Shown: positions 48,171-57,262, numbered from the stretch's first letter. The stretch: 64,000 nucleotides of DNA from Streptococcus entericus DSM 14446 (GCF_000380025.1 NZ_KB904186.1:17510-81509), one strand, 5' to 3'. The notes: generated from the letters alone by a model not told the origin. A program made the numbers and translations.

Positions 48171-48851
48171 TCAGCACTCTGCCTCTGCCAACTGACGGTA
48201 CTTGTCCATCTTCTCTTTGAAAAGTTCACCATTGGTCGGCGGGGTAAAGCTGATGGCATTGGCGCCTGCGGCAATGGTTTCTAGAATACTCTCTCGGCTC
48301 TGACCGCCCGTTGCGATAATCGGAAGGTCTGGGTATTGCTCACGAATCTTTCTAACAATCGTTGCGGTTTTAGCTCCTCCGCTAACATTAACGATATCAA
48401 CGCCAGCTTTCAGGCGTGATGGCAAATCAGAATGCTCTGAAACCAAGGTGTAGATAATCGGGATATCAATACGATTGTTAATCTTTTTAATCGTGTCACT
48501 ATCGGTCGGAGCATTAACCACCACAGCCATCGCTCCTTCAGACTCCGCAAACAAACTCATATTCGCCGAGCGGTCACCTGTCGTTAAACCACCGCCAACA
48601 CCTGCAAAAACAGGAACAGAGGCAACTAACATAACACTTTTTAAGATAGCCGGGTGTGGTGTAAATGGATAAACCACCAAAATGGCATCTGCATTATTAT
48701 TGGCGATAACTGCCACGTCTGTGGAAAATAAAACAGATTTAATCACACGCCCATAAATAGAAATGCCACTACAAGTTGCAATCTCTTTGGGAATTTGAAC
48801 AATCTCACGTCGCAAATTGGACATCACCGCTGGAATATGTTTTTCTGTCAT
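48171..48851 (-). CDS. TIM-barrel protein of unknown activity ('hydrolase' family)
   Basis: A 226-residue alpha/beta barrel with phosphate-binding-like repeats: VFAGVGGGLTTGDRS, ADAILVVYPFTPHP, VDIVNVSGGAKTATIV and IIATGGQSRESILETIAAGANAISFTPP. The C-terminal GGQS...GANAI pair resembles the phosphate grip of aldolase/synthase barrels. Streptococcal homologues are usually named hydrolase without evidence. It follows the signal peptidase-like gene by 21 bp and is probably co-transcribed. Confidence 0.6.
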   Translation of the reverse strand: MTEKHIPAVMSNLRREIVQIPKEIATCSGISIYGRVIKSVLFSTDVAVIANNNADAILVVYPFTPHPAILKSVMLVASVPVFAGVGGGLTTGDRSANMSLFAESEGAMAVVVNAPTDSDTIKKINNRIDIPIIYTLVSEHSDLPSRLKAGVDIVNVSGGAKTATIVRKIREQYPDLPIIATGGQSRESILETIAAGANAISFTPPTNGELFKEKMDKYRQLAEAEC

Positions 48852-48872
48852 CGTTATCCTTTATAATTGATG

Positions 48873-49430
48873 TTACTCTGTTCGTAAGAAGCCAAAACTC
48901 TCGAACGGTTTCAAGCGAAAGATGAGGACACCCTTGATGTCCTGACGCGCAATCGGACCGAACTCTCTGCTATCGGTCATCTCTTGACGATTGTCGTTCA
49001 AGACAAAGTACTGCCCCTTAGGCACTGTAGCATCTGGGTCATCCAGTAAAATTGCCAAGCTGAAATCTGGCGTAAAGGGCATTTCATGACCTGTTTTTGA
49101 CAGGTAAGCCCGTTTCATCTCCTCGATATAGGGCTGTTCAACCACTTCCTGATTACGGTATAAAATATCCTCAACAGACATCAGCTGATCACCTTCCTGC
49201 CCTATAACACGCCCGATGTGAGTCTCGTTGTCGACTTCATAAATCACAAGGTTGCCATAATCAGGTGTCTCTCGTCGTGAAAACAAGACCTGATCACCTG
49301 TGTTAAGGAAAGAATTGCTATCTCTCTCCTGAATCGTATAAGTCCCAAAGACAAAAGACTGAAGCCCGACAAAAACAAGAATGACTGTTATAATCAACAA
49401 CATCCCTGCAATAAAATCACGTTTTACCAT
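48873..49430 (-). CDS. SipA-like signal peptidase I homologue lacking catalytic Ser and Lys
   Basis: A 185-residue protein with one N-terminal membrane anchor and the signal peptidase I fold (box with TGDQVL, RVIGQEGDQL, YFVLNDNRQEMTDSREFGPI). In the nucleophile box, where active enzymes have S-M-x-P-T-L-x-x-G-D, it reads DSNSFLNTGD, placing Asp37 at the serine. In the general-base box, IKRVIG is HIGRVIG, placing Gly73 at the lysine. The same Asp/Gly pair is known from S. pyogenes SipA, which assists pilus assembly without peptidase activity. No pilus genes are in the window; here it stands between rodA/ftsW and the TIM-barrel gene. Confidence 0.85.
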   Translation of the reverse strand: MVKRDFIAGMLLIITVILVFVGLQSFVFGTYTIQERDSNSFLNTGDQVLFSRRETPDYGNLVIYEVDNETHIGRVIGQEGDQLMSVEDILYRNQEVVEQPYIEEMKRAYLSKTGHEMPFTPDFSLAILLDDPDATVPKGQYFVLNDNRQEMTDSREFGPIARQDIKGVLIFRLKPFESFGFLRTE

Positions 49431-49628
49431 AGTATTATTTTACCACATTTTCAGGAAATCATAAAGCTAATCCAACAAAAATCACTAGGACGACATCAAA
49501 ACGGCAACGATAACCGTTTGACTCATTTCGTGTCTCCTAACTATCAGATAAACAACCTCTGCCTATTGCTCATTTGACAGTTAAAGAGACCTAACCAATA
49601 CTTTCTCATAGCTACTTCTGGCACACAG

Positions 49629-49662
49629 AAAAAAAGCAAGGAACTTGGCAACAGCTCCTTGC
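49629..49662 (-). terminator. terminator of the rodA/ftsW gene
   Basis: GCAAGGA/TCCTTGC stem with a 13-base loop, followed by TTTTTTT in the minus-strand transcript. Confidence 0.82.
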
Positions 49663-49669
49663 CTTGTGT

Positions 49670-50854
49670 TTATGATAATCTCTGTTCTTGTTCTAGTGAT
49701 TGTTGAAAGGACATGGATAAGACTAGACCAACGCCGATTAAATTTGTAACTAGAGAAGACCCCCCTTGAGAGATGAACGGCAAAGGAATACCTGTTAGGG
49801 GAAGAAGACCGATTGCTGCTCCGATATTTTCAAAAATATGAAAGAGAATCATCATAATGAAGCCGGACGAAATATAGACATAAAACCGATTATTAGAAAC
49901 CAGCGTGATTTTTAACATGCGATAAATCAATAGCAGGTAAAGGATCAAAAGCAGACTAGAGCCGATAAAGCCAAAATTCTCTGCGATAACCGTAAAAATC
50001 ATGTCACTCTCTCGAACAGGAATATTTAGGTCAATCACGTTAAATCCTTTCCCAGTCAAGCCACCACTACCGATTGCAATCATGCTCTGGGTTTGCTGGT
50101 ACGAAATGCCTTCAGCATAAGCAAAAGGATCTAGCCAAGCCGAAATTCGGTTAATCTGATAGGTATCCATTCCTAAGTTAAAAAAGAAATCCTTACCCCA
50201 CGATTGTGTAAATACCCACAAAAAACCTGCAATTCCGGCAGCAAATCCTCCGACAACAGGTAAAATAAGCCGCCAACTGACACCTGATAAGAGAATGATG
50301 CCGGACAAAATTGCCAGAAAGACAAGAGATGTGCCTAAATCCTTCTGAAGACCTAACAAGATAAACACAGGAACCGTTAATAACCCGTATAGACCCAGCA
50401 ATTTCAAGTCCCTTGCAATAGATACCTGAGGAAACTGCTCTTGATACCACACGGTCACAACCGCCAAGATTAAAATATAGGTGATTTTCATAAACTCAGA
50501 TGGCTGAAATAAAGTCGCACCACCAAGGGTTACCCAGTTTTTAGCACCCGTTGACGAAACCAGCCCCGCATCAAAGTAAATCAGGGGCAAGACCATCAAC
50601 CCTAGCCCTAACACATAGAGCAGGGGACTGACCTTCCAGAGAAATGATTTGCTAAAGAGCATGACCACCAAAGCCATCAGTAGACCGATAGCTGTCCAAG
50701 CGAGTTGCTGAATCATCACAATCCCCACACGGTCTGGATAATCATGACTTGTCGCGATAAAAACTGAAAAAAAACCTGTCAATAGCAGGAAAAAGACTGG
50801 CAACAGCAGGACATAATCAATGTGTCTCTCAATAGAAGAAATCGTCTTGAACAT
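49670..50854 (-). CDS. rodA: SEDS peptidoglycan polymerase (RodA/FtsW type)
   Basis: A 394-residue SEDS protein with ten membrane segments that polymerises glycan strands from lipid II with a partner PBP. The motifs LQKDLGTSLVFLAI, GIYSQTQS-like YQQTQSMIAIGSGGLTGKGF and LPLTGIPLPFISQGGSS are present. The first and last fit RodA slightly better than FtsW; I lean to RodA. A 195-nt untranslated leader precedes it. Confidence 0.85.
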   Translation of the reverse strand: MFKTISSIERHIDYVLLLPVFFLLLTGFFSVFIATSHDYPDRVGIVMIQQLAWTAIGLLMALVVMLFSKSFLWKVSPLLYVLGLGLMVLPLIYFDAGLVSSTGAKNWVTLGGATLFQPSEFMKITYILILAVVTVWYQEQFPQVSIARDLKLLGLYGLLTVPVFILLGLQKDLGTSLVFLAILSGIILLSGVSWRLILPVVGGFAAGIAGFLWVFTQSWGKDFFFNLGMDTYQINRISAWLDPFAYAEGISYQQTQSMIAIGSGGLTGKGFNVIDLNIPVRESDMIFTVIAENFGFIGSSLLLILYLLLIYRMLKITLVSNNRFYVYISSGFIMMILFHIFENIGAAIGLLPLTGIPLPFISQGGSSLVTNLIGVGLVLSMSFQQSLEQEQRLS

Positions 50855-51072
50855 TACAGGTCACTTTCTAAGAAATGGCAGTTTGTGGAGATTATCAATT
50901 AGGTTTTCAACATCAGACTTAGACTTAACTCTTTTAATACCAGTCTATCTGATGGCTCATCTGATCTAAAACTCCCAGTCATGGTGAAGAATTTAATCAC
51001 ATAGGACTATTGTTGTCCTAAACACCTTAGGTAACAGGGAGCGATTACTCCTACCATTATAGCAAAAAAGGG
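50855..51072 (-). promoter_or_regulatory. rodA promoter and long leader
   Basis: An extended -10, TGC-TATAAT (-10 at 51056-51061), starts a leader of about 195 bases. It contains a stable hairpin TAGGAC...GTCCTA (51002-51020 region). No ORF or known riboswitch pattern is seen. Confidence 0.5.
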
Positions 51073-51096
51073 AAAATAAAAACAGCTAAAAAGCTG
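51073..51096 (-). terminator. terminator of the GNAT/Opu operon
   Basis: CAGCT-TTTT-AGCTG followed by TTTTTATTTT in the minus-strand transcript. The 51097-51237 stretch between it and the GNAT stop holds nothing I recognise. Confidence 0.6.
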
Positions 51097-51237
51097 CTTT
51101 ATTCTGGTCACTGTACAACAAATATCATCAGCGAGCAAGGTCGCAAAGCTGTCACTACTCATACTGTCTCAACCAACAGACTACAACCAGTCTCCTGGTG
51201 GCCAGTTTTTTAGACATCTCTTACGATGTTTTGGTTT

Positions 51238-51762
51238 TTAATCCCCAACTGTACTCCCCACCTCTCGCTCATAGGTGAGGTTATTGGGGCGTTCAGGGTT
51301 ATACCAGCTGGGAATTTCTCCTTGACAGACAAAGCCCATCCGTTCATAAAAAGGGATGCCCATCTGGTTATTCTGAGCAACGGTGACTTGTTGGCGGTTA
51401 ATCCCGTAGGTCACCTTCTGGTGGTCGGTCAAAAAGTCAACGAGAGCACGTCCTAATCCCTTACCCTTGTGGTCTGGGTGGACATAGAGGACATAGATAT
51501 GTCCTAAATTACCCTCACTGACACCGCCACCGATAGCCCCTAAGACGTGACCGTCTAGCTCAGCGACCATGTAGCCGTGCCAGTGCTGATCACTGGTTGA
51601 GCATTCTTTGGTCACTCGGTCGAGGTTGTAAAAGTCAGCGATCACCTGCTCGATATACTCTGGAGGATTCAAGTCCTTATAGGTCACACGCCAAGCGACC
51701 GAACAGATGTCACAAATGGTAGCTGCGTCAGCTAGTGTTGCAAAACGGGTGGTGATGGCCAT
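51238..51762 (-). CDS. GNAT family N-acetyltransferase
   Basis: A 174-residue GNAT enzyme. The acetyl-CoA loop is VHPDHKGKGLGRALVDFL (about 96-113), preceded by GHIYVLYV and followed by MGIPFYERMGF. Acceptor unknown. One base separates it from the osmolyte permease stop, so it is the last gene of the opu-like operon. Confidence 0.88.
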   Translation of the reverse strand: MAITTRFATLADAATICDICSVAWRVTYKDLNPPEYIEQVIADFYNLDRVTKECSTSDQHWHGYMVAELDGHVLGAIGGGVSEGNLGHIYVLYVHPDHKGKGLGRALVDFLTDHQKVTYGINRQQVTVAQNNQMGIPFYERMGFVCQGEIPSWYNPERPNNLTYEREVGSTVGD

Positions 51763-51763
51763 C

Positions 51764-52405
51764 TTAATTCTCCTTTTCTGATAGAGACGACTGTTTCGGC
51801 GTCGCCAAGTCTTCTAAAAAATCAATCAAGAGAGAAAAGAGCCCACTCAAGCTGACTGTTAGACCGATGCCCCAGATGAGCTTGGTCAGAGATGCGGTGC
51901 GCAAGCCATCAAACAAGAGCGTCCCCAGTCCCCCTGCATTGATGGTCGCCCCAATGGTCGCCATAGCGATGATGGAGGTCGCTGCTAGCTTAATGCCTGC
52001 AAAGAGAGCAGGTACGGCTAAGGGCAGCTGAACAGTCACTAACAACTGTCCCTCGGTCATGCCCATGCCTCGTCCAGCCTCCAAAAGAGCTGGGTCAATC
52101 TCGGTCAAGCCTGATAAGAAACTCCGCACCAAGATATACTGAGCGTAGAGGGTCAAAACGATAACCGTGGTCGTCTGCCCCAGACCTGTCAGGGGAATCA
52201 GCAGGGCAAAGAGGGCAAATGAGGGCACCGCGTACAAGACAGACAAGAGATAGACAGACACTTGCTGCAAGCGAGGAAAGCGCCAGAGGAGCAGGGTCAA
52301 CCCAATTCCAAAAACCAAGGCAAATCCCAGAGCCAGCAAGGTCAATTGGAGGTGCTCCAAGACCAAGCGAAAAAGCTCCTCACGATGACTGAGTACATAC
52401 GCCAT
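51764..52405 (-). CDS. osmolyte ABC transporter permease (OpuCD/OpuBD type)
   Basis: A 213-residue permease with six membrane segments and the inner-membrane EAA-like loop LLEAGRGMGMTEGQLLVTVQLPLAVPALFAGI. The C-terminal ATIGATINAGGLGTLLFDGL is typical of glycine betaine/carnitine/choline importers. It starts at the base where the ATPase gene ends (one-base overlap). Confidence 0.92.
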   Translation of the reverse strand: MAYVLSHREELFRLVLEHLQLTLLALGFALVFGIGLTLLLWRFPRLQQVSVYLLSVLYAVPSFALFALLIPLTGLGQTTTVIVLTLYAQYILVRSFLSGLTEIDPALLEAGRGMGMTEGQLLVTVQLPLAVPALFAGIKLAATSIIAMATIGATINAGGLGTLLFDGLRTASLTKLIWGIGLTVSLSGLFSLLIDFLEDLATPKQSSLSEKEN

Positions 52406-53172
52406 CAGGTCAATCCTCCTACTAGTCTGTCCTGCCGCTGAACCGTTTCGAGCAGGGATTTGACAAAGTCCGTCTGAGGGGAAGCAATAATCTCCTGCGG
52501 ACGGTCAAACTGCACCAGCCGCCCCTGATCCATGACCATGACACGGTCGCCCAGATAGAGAGCCTCATGGATATCATGGGTGATGAGGACAAAGGTCTTG
52601 TCAGCCAAGGACTGGTGGAGAGCCTTGAGCTGGTCTTGCAGGTGATGACGGGTGATGGCGTCCACCGCCCCAAAGGGCTCATCAAACAACACCATCTGCG
52701 GATCAGCAGCTAGTGCTCTGGCTACTCCGACCCGCTGCTGCTGTCCACCAGAGAGTTCCTTGGGGTAGCGGTGAGCAAAGTCTCTGGCAGGGAGTTGTAC
52801 CATGGTCAGCAACTCCTCCACACGTTGGTCAATCCGCTCGTTTTCCCAGCCCAAGATTTTAGGGACAGTGGCAATATTGTCTCGGACAGTCAGGTGGGGA
52901 AAGAGCCCAATCTGCTGAACCACATAGCCGATTTGCCGACGGAGGGCAACAGGATCGGCCGCCGACAAAGGCTGACCATCTAACAAAATCCGCCCTGTAT
53001 CTGGCTCTAAGAGGCGGTTCATGAGCTTGAGCGTCGTCGTTTTTCCAGACCCTGATGTCCCTAAAATGGTAATAAATTCGCCCTTAGAGAGGGTAAAGGT
53101 CAAATCGGACAAGACTGGGGTATCGCCGTAGGTCTTTCCCACCCCCTCAAAAGTCACTAATGCTTGCGTCAT
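52405..53172 (-). CDS. osmolyte ABC transporter ATPase (OpuCA/OpuBA type)
   Basis: A 255-residue ABC ATPase with Walker A GTSGSGKTT, signature LSGGQQQRVGVARAL, Walker B MVLFDEPFGAVDAI and H-loop THDIHEA. Classic OpuCA proteins of about 400 residues carry C-terminal CBS domains sensing ionic strength; this one ends right after the ATPase domain and lacks them. Regulation of transport by osmolarity may therefore differ. Confidence 0.92.
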   Translation of the reverse strand: MTQALVTFEGVGKTYGDTPVLSDLTFTLSKGEFITILGTSGSGKTTTLKLMNRLLEPDTGRILLDGQPLSAADPVALRRQIGYVVQQIGLFPHLTVRDNIATVPKILGWENERIDQRVEELLTMVQLPARDFAHRYPKELSGGQQQRVGVARALAADPQMVLFDEPFGAVDAITRHHLQDQLKALHQSLADKTFVLITHDIHEALYLGDRVMVMDQGRLVQFDRPQEIIASPQTDFVKSLLETVQRQDRLVGGLT

Positions 53173-53181
53173 CTGGTCTCC

Positions 53182-54099
53182 TTAGTTAGTGATGCTCTTG
53201 TAGAAGTCTTTGGCAACAGCCGTATAATCCTTACCGTCAACATCGACTTGAGCGTTTAGTTCGGTGACTTTTTCAGTCGTTAATTGGCTGGAAATCTTGT
53301 TCAAGGCTGTCGCAAGATTTGGCTCTTTCTCAAGCAAGTCGCTCTGGGCAACAGGGGCGATGTTGTAAGGTGGCCAGAAGGCCTTGTCGTCTTCCAGCAG
53401 GGTAAACTCATCTGTCTGAATGAGCTGACCTTCTGTAGTATAGGCTGGCGTCACATCTGCTTCGTCGTTTTTCAGCACGCTGTATTTCAAGCTGTTGTCG
53501 TAGACCTTGGAAGATTTCCAGTTAAACTCACCGTAAGCCGTCTTCAAGCCTGCCAAGCCGTCCTCACGCTGGTCAAATTCCCCTTGGGACGCAAAGCGGA
53601 GTTCGCTCGCATGTTGTTGCAGATCAGAGATGGTCTTGATGCCCAACTGCTTCGCCACGGCTGTCCGGATAACCAAGCCCTGACTGTCTGTCGCCTGGGC
53701 GTAGTCTAACCACGTCAGCTTAAAGTCTTTGGCATAGGCGGTTTTAACCGTCTGATAGACCTGCTCAGGGTCGGTTTCCAATGGCAACTTCAAAATAGCT
53801 AACAGCCCTGTTCCTGTGTACTCTGGGTAGAGGTCGATTTCCTTATTGGTTAAGGACGTATGCACCAAAGAGCTGGCGATGTTAAACTTGCGCTCAACGG
53901 TGTAGCCTTCATCTTCCAAGGCTAGGGCATAGAGCTCTGCAACGATGAGATTTTCAGTGAAATCTTTTGAACCAATCCGCACAACTGGCTTGTCACCAGC
54001 TGCAGGTGCGCTCTGCTTTTGCCCAAAGAGGGCAAATAATCCTAAACCAGCTAGGACAAGGAGGGCTAATAAACCTCCGAGGCGTTTTTTGTTTGTCAT
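53182..54099 (-). CDS. osmolyte ABC transporter substrate-binding protein (OpuCC/OpuBC type)
   Basis: A 305-residue OpuAC-like binding protein: VRIGSKDFTENLIVAELYALALE, DLYPEYTGTG and DEADVTPAYTTEGQL mark the quaternary-ammonium fold. The N-terminus MTNKKRLGGLLALLVLAGLG has a hydrophobic segment but no lipobox cysteine, and the whole protein lacks Cys, so it is anchored by a transmembrane helix or secreted rather than lipidated. The ATG at 54099 follows AAAAAGGAG. Confidence 0.9.
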   Translation of the reverse strand: MTNKKRLGGLLALLVLAGLGLFALFGQKQSAPAAGDKPVVRIGSKDFTENLIVAELYALALEDEGYTVERKFNIASSLVHTSLTNKEIDLYPEYTGTGLLAILKLPLETDPEQVYQTVKTAYAKDFKLTWLDYAQATDSQGLVIRTAVAKQLGIKTISDLQQHASELRFASQGEFDQREDGLAGLKTAYGEFNWKSSKVYDNSLKYSVLKNDEADVTPAYTTEGQLIQTDEFTLLEDDKAFWPPYNIAPVAQSDLLEKEPNLATALNKISSQLTTEKVTELNAQVDVDGKDYTAVAKDFYKSITN

Positions 54100-54112
54100 G
54101 TTTAACTCCTTT

Positions 54113-54745
54113 TTAGTGGGTTTGTTTGATGTGATGAATGAGCCCATCGAGGCTCAACATGGCAATGAGCGAGAGCAGGGCAACCGAGCCACCGCCCAAG
54201 AGTAAGAGATCATAGCGATAGAGCCCCAACCCTGTGAAAATCAGAGTGCCCAGCCCTCCTGCTCCGATGTAGGTCGCTAGGCTAGCGGAGGCGATGATTT
54301 CCACTAGAGCCAACTTGAGCCCTGTTAAGAGATGGGGAAGGGCTAGTGGAAAAGCGACCTTGAGCAAGACCTGCCTGTCTGTCATCCCCAGCCCCTTGCC
54401 CACTTCTTTCAAGCTCTCTGGAACTTGTACCAAGCCGACCAAGGTTTGTAGGATAATGGGCGGTAAGCCCAGCAGGACAAGGGCGATAAGGGCTGGCACT
54501 TGCCCGACACCAATGAGGGGAATAAGGAAGAACAGCACCCCCAGCGAAGGAATAACCCGCAGACCACCAGACAAGCCTGTGATGGCTTGCCGGAGTTTTG
54601 GGCGCTGGTAAGCCAGGTAACCCAAGTAGGTCCCCAAGATCAGAGCAATTCCCAGAGCCAGAAGACTAATCCAGATATGCTCCCCAAGGTAAGTCAGGTA
54701 CTGGTGGCTGTTGTGTGCTAGGTAATCAACCAGTCTGGTCCACAT
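54113..54745 (-). CDS. osmolyte ABC transporter permease (OpuCB/OpuBB type)
   Basis: A 210-residue permease with six membrane segments, SLKEVGKGLGMTDRQVLLKVAFPLALPHLL (ATPase contact loop) and ATYIGAGGLGTLIFTGL. First gene of the four-gene transporter set. The ATG at 54745 behind GGAGG overlaps the end of the oxidoreductase gene by 20 bases, tying the transporter to the MarR-controlled transcript. Confidence 0.92.
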   Translation of the reverse strand: MWTRLVDYLAHNSHQYLTYLGEHIWISLLALGIALILGTYLGYLAYQRPKLRQAITGLSGGLRVIPSLGVLFFLIPLIGVGQVPALIALVLLGLPPIILQTLVGLVQVPESLKEVGKGLGMTDRQVLLKVAFPLALPHLLTGLKLALVEIIASASLATYIGAGGLGTLIFTGLGLYRYDLLLLGGGSVALLSLIAMLSLDGLIHHIKQTH

Positions 54746-55730
54746 GAGCAACCTCCTTTACTTCTTCTGACAAGAGTACGACAACCTTACCAAAACTCCC
54801 CTGGCTCTCTAAGTAACGATGGGCGTCTGCCACTTCTTCTAAGCCATGAAAAATCCGTTCGGGGCTTGTCTTGACCTCATGTTTGCCTACAAAGTCAAGA
54901 AGTTCCTGCACCTTTTGTGGGGACATATTTCCCGAATAGAAGGTTGTCAGATAGACATTGTTAGCTAGTTGCTCAATTGGGTCAAAATCGTCCAAGTACC
55001 ACTGACCGCCCAACTGACCGCAGGAACAGAGAATGCCCCCTTCCTCCAAATAGCACAAACTGTCCTTAACGGTTTTTGGGCCAATAAGCTCCAGTATCTT
55101 AGTAAATGACTGGGATGATTGGAGTTGATTGTCCTCATCTAGCAAGACCTCATCGTACCCTTCAGCTAGAAGCAAGGGTTCTTTTGCCCTGTCTCGGCTA
55201 GTCCCTACCAGATAAATGTCTGGATGCTGAGCCTTGAGAAGTCGCGCAAAAGCCTGACCGACACCGCTTGTTGCGCCCCTGACCAAAACCTTATCTGTAG
55301 CACTGATATTCAAATTTTTGAGTGCGCCAAAGGCAGTATAATAAGTCTCTGGCAAGGCGACCAAGGTCGCCAAATCGAGGTCGCTGACTACAGGATAAAG
55401 CTGTGAATTAGGTAGCAAGGCATAATCAGCATAAGAGCCATCAAAGGCACGCCCCATCTCCCCCATAAAGGAAATAACCAGTTGCCCAGCGACCAAATCA
55501 GGAGAAGTCGTCTGCTCAACTTGACCGACGCATTCGATGCCCAGAATCCGTGGAAATTGTACACTTGGTGACCAGCCCTTACGGGTAAAAATTTCTGAGC
55601 GGTTGATTCCAAATCCCAGCACTTTTACCAAGGTCCAGCCATCTTTTAGTTTAGGCAGGGGAACTTGTGAGACTTGTAAGACGTCTGCTTCGCCAGGCTT
55701 TTCAACCCTAACAGCCTTCATCAGCTTCAT
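54726..55730 (-). CDS. zinc-independent quinone-oxidoreductase-like MDR dehydrogenase
   Basis: A 334-residue medium-chain dehydrogenase/reductase. The N-terminal GroES-like domain has GFGINRSEIFTRKGWSP and RILGIECVGQVEQ; the NADPH-binding fold has VLVRGATSGVGQAFARLLKA (about 147-165). Catalytic and structural zinc cysteines are absent, so it groups with quinone oxidoreductases. It overlaps the MarR gene by 23 bases, the usual pairing of a redox- or phenol-sensing MarR with its target. Confidence 0.88.
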   Translation of the reverse strand: MKLMKAVRVEKPGEADVLQVSQVPLPKLKDGWTLVKVLGFGINRSEIFTRKGWSPSVQFPRILGIECVGQVEQTTSPDLVAGQLVISFMGEMGRAFDGSYADYALLPNSQLYPVVSDLDLATLVALPETYYTAFGALKNLNISATDKVLVRGATSGVGQAFARLLKAQHPDIYLVGTSRDRAKEPLLLAEGYDEVLLDEDNQLQSSQSFTKILELIGPKTVKDSLCYLEEGGILCSCGQLGGQWYLDDFDPIEQLANNVYLTTFYSGNMSPQKVQELLDFVGKHEVKTSPERIFHGLEEVADAHRYLESQGSFGKVVVLLSEEVKEVAHVDQTG

Positions 55731-56181
55731 CAATTTTCCTCCTTTGCAGATTAGCTTTTAAATTAGCCAAAATTCGCTCTTGATAGCCTTCAAAGGCAGC
55801 TATTTCTTCCTCACTAAATCCCTCATAAAAGATGGTGGACAAGCGCTCGCTAACCCGCTTTCCGATGACTTCTTGTCCCCAGCCCTTATCCGTCAGGTGC
55901 CATATTTTTTTTCGCTTGTCATTGGGGCAGGGCTGCTGTACAATCAAGCCCTGCTCCTCCAAGCGTTTGAGCATAGAGGTCAGGGTATTGTTAGCAAGCC
56001 CTGTGTGAATGGCAATATCTGTCGCCGTTCTTCGACCGTCATGTTGCCAAAAACTATGCAAAATCTTCCCCTGCTCGCCGCTATACAAGGCAGCAGACTC
56101 TTGTGAAATCAGCTGATGAAAGAGCCGACCATTTATTAAACTAAGGTGGGTAGCTTGGTATCCACCCTTTGTTGTGTCCAT
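55708..56181 (-). CDS. MarR family transcriptional regulator
   Basis: A 157-residue winged-helix repressor: TATDIAIHTGLANNTLTSMLKRLEEQGLI is the recognition-helix region and PNDKRKKIWHLTDKG the wing. The ATG at 56181 (MDTTKGGYQ) is preferred to the longer reading, and the start lies within a variant of the dispersed 11-mer. Two inverted copies of ATTTCTATATCGAA frame its promoter, so it is probably autoregulated and controls the oxidoreductase and perhaps the Opu genes. Confidence 0.9.
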   Translation of the reverse strand: MDTTKGGYQATHLSLINGRLFHQLISQESAALYSGEQGKILHSFWQHDGRRTATDIAIHTGLANNTLTSMLKRLEEQGLIVQQPCPNDKRKKIWHLTDKGWGQEVIGKRVSERLSTIFYEGFSEEEIAAFEGYQERILANLKANLQRRKIDEADEGC

Positions 56182-56203
56182 AGCAGAGCTCCTTTCTTTT
56201 TTT

Positions 56204-56272
56204 ATTTCTATATCGAACAATAAAAATTATAACAGTTTATCCGTTCACTGTCAACTATTTCGATATAGAAAT
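56204..56272 (-). promoter_or_regulatory. MarR gene promoter with paired inverted operators
   Basis: Consensus TTGACA (56249-56254), 17 bp, TATAAT (56226-56231) on the minus strand. A 14-bp sequence ATTTCTATATCGAA occurs at 56204-56217 and as an exact inverted copy at 56259-56272, so the two boxes lie just downstream of the -10 and just upstream of the -35. Confidence 0.88.
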
Positions 56273-56284
56273 ACTATATTCCAC

Positions 56285-56310
56285 AAAAAAAGAGCAGGAT
56301 TGTCTGCTCT
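56285..56310 (-). terminator. dapA terminator
   Basis: AGAGCAG-ACAATC-CTGCTCT followed by TTTTTT in the minus-strand transcript. Confidence 0.88.
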
Positions 56311-56326
56311 CTGGTATTATCATGCT

Positions 56327-57262
56327 TTAATACCGTGGACGAATCACACCTGTCACGGTTGCTTTTGTCGCTTCATAATCGCCATCAACGACGACCTTGA
56401 TAATGCGCTTGGCCTCTGCTTCTGGTGCTGCGACAAGGGGCAAGCGAAGTGGCCCGACATCAAAGCCCAGATAGTTTAGCACTGCCTTAACAGGGGCAGG
56501 GCTCGGATAGCTAAAGAGAGCGTTGACTTTAGGGATAAACTGGCGCTGAATAGCCGCAGCAGCCTTGATATCGCTCCGCTCAATGGCTTCAAACATGGCG
56601 TGCATCTCGTCACCATTAGTGTGAGAGGCTACCGAAATCACCCCATCTGCTCCCAAATTCATGGCGTGGAAGGCATCGCCATCCTCACCTGTATAGATGA
56701 GAAAATCATCTGGACGGTGCTCAATCAGATAGGCAATATTAGCGAGAGTTGTACACTCCTTGACCCCGATGATATTGGGGTGTTCTGCCAAACGCAGCAT
56801 GGTCTCAGGCGTCAACTCCACCACGACTCGTCCTGGGATATTATACAGAATAATCGGCAGGTCAGACGCGTCCGCAATGGCCTTGAAATGCTGGTAAAGC
56901 CCCTCTTGAGATGGCTTATTATAGTAAGGAACAATGGCAAGACCCGCCGCAAAACCACCAAATTTAGCCACTTCCTTGGCAAACTCGATGGAATCCCGCG
57001 TATCATTGGTCCCAATCCCTGCAATCAAGGGCACTCTGCCCTTAACAATAGCTTGCACAACTTTGAAAATCTCTAGCTCTTCCTCATGGGTCAGGGTCGG
57101 ACTTTCCGCTGTCGTCCCTGCCAGCAAGATGGCATCTGTATGGTGCGCCAGCAAGTGCTCAATCAGAGCTGGGAAAGCCTCAAAATTGATGGTACCATCT
57201 TCATGAAAAGGCGTGACCAAGGCTGTGATGATTTTAGCCTGTCGTAGTTGCTCGATGGACAT
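56327..57262 (-). CDS. dapA: 4-hydroxy-tetrahydrodipicolinate synthase
   Basis: A 311-residue class I aldolase-type TIM barrel of the lysine/diaminopimelate pathway. The Schiff-base lysine is in [10 protein letters not shown], the tyrosine in [14 protein letters not shown], and [19 protein letters not shown] is the N-terminal signature. It follows asd, the preceding pathway enzyme, by 67 bp. Confidence 0.95.
   Translation of the reverse strand: MSIEQLRQAKIITALVTPFHEDGTINFEAFPALIEHLLAHHTDAILLAGTTAESPTLTHEEELEIFKVVQAIVKGRVPLIAGIGTNDTRDSIEFAKEVAKFGGFAAGLAIVPYYNKPSQEGLYQHFKAIADASDLPIILYNIPGRVVVELTPETMLRLAEHPNIIGVKECTTLANIAYLIEHRPDDFLIYTGEDGDAFHAMNLGADGVISVASHTNGDEMHAMFEAIERSDIKAAAAIQRQFIPKVNALFSYPSPAPVKAVLNYLGFDVGPLRLPLVAAPEAEAKRIIKVVVDGDYEATKATVTGVIRPRY

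Noticed and set aside
51183..51213. Plus-strand stem followed by TTTTTT
   Set aside because: No plus-strand gene ends here, and the stem is short with alternative pairings.
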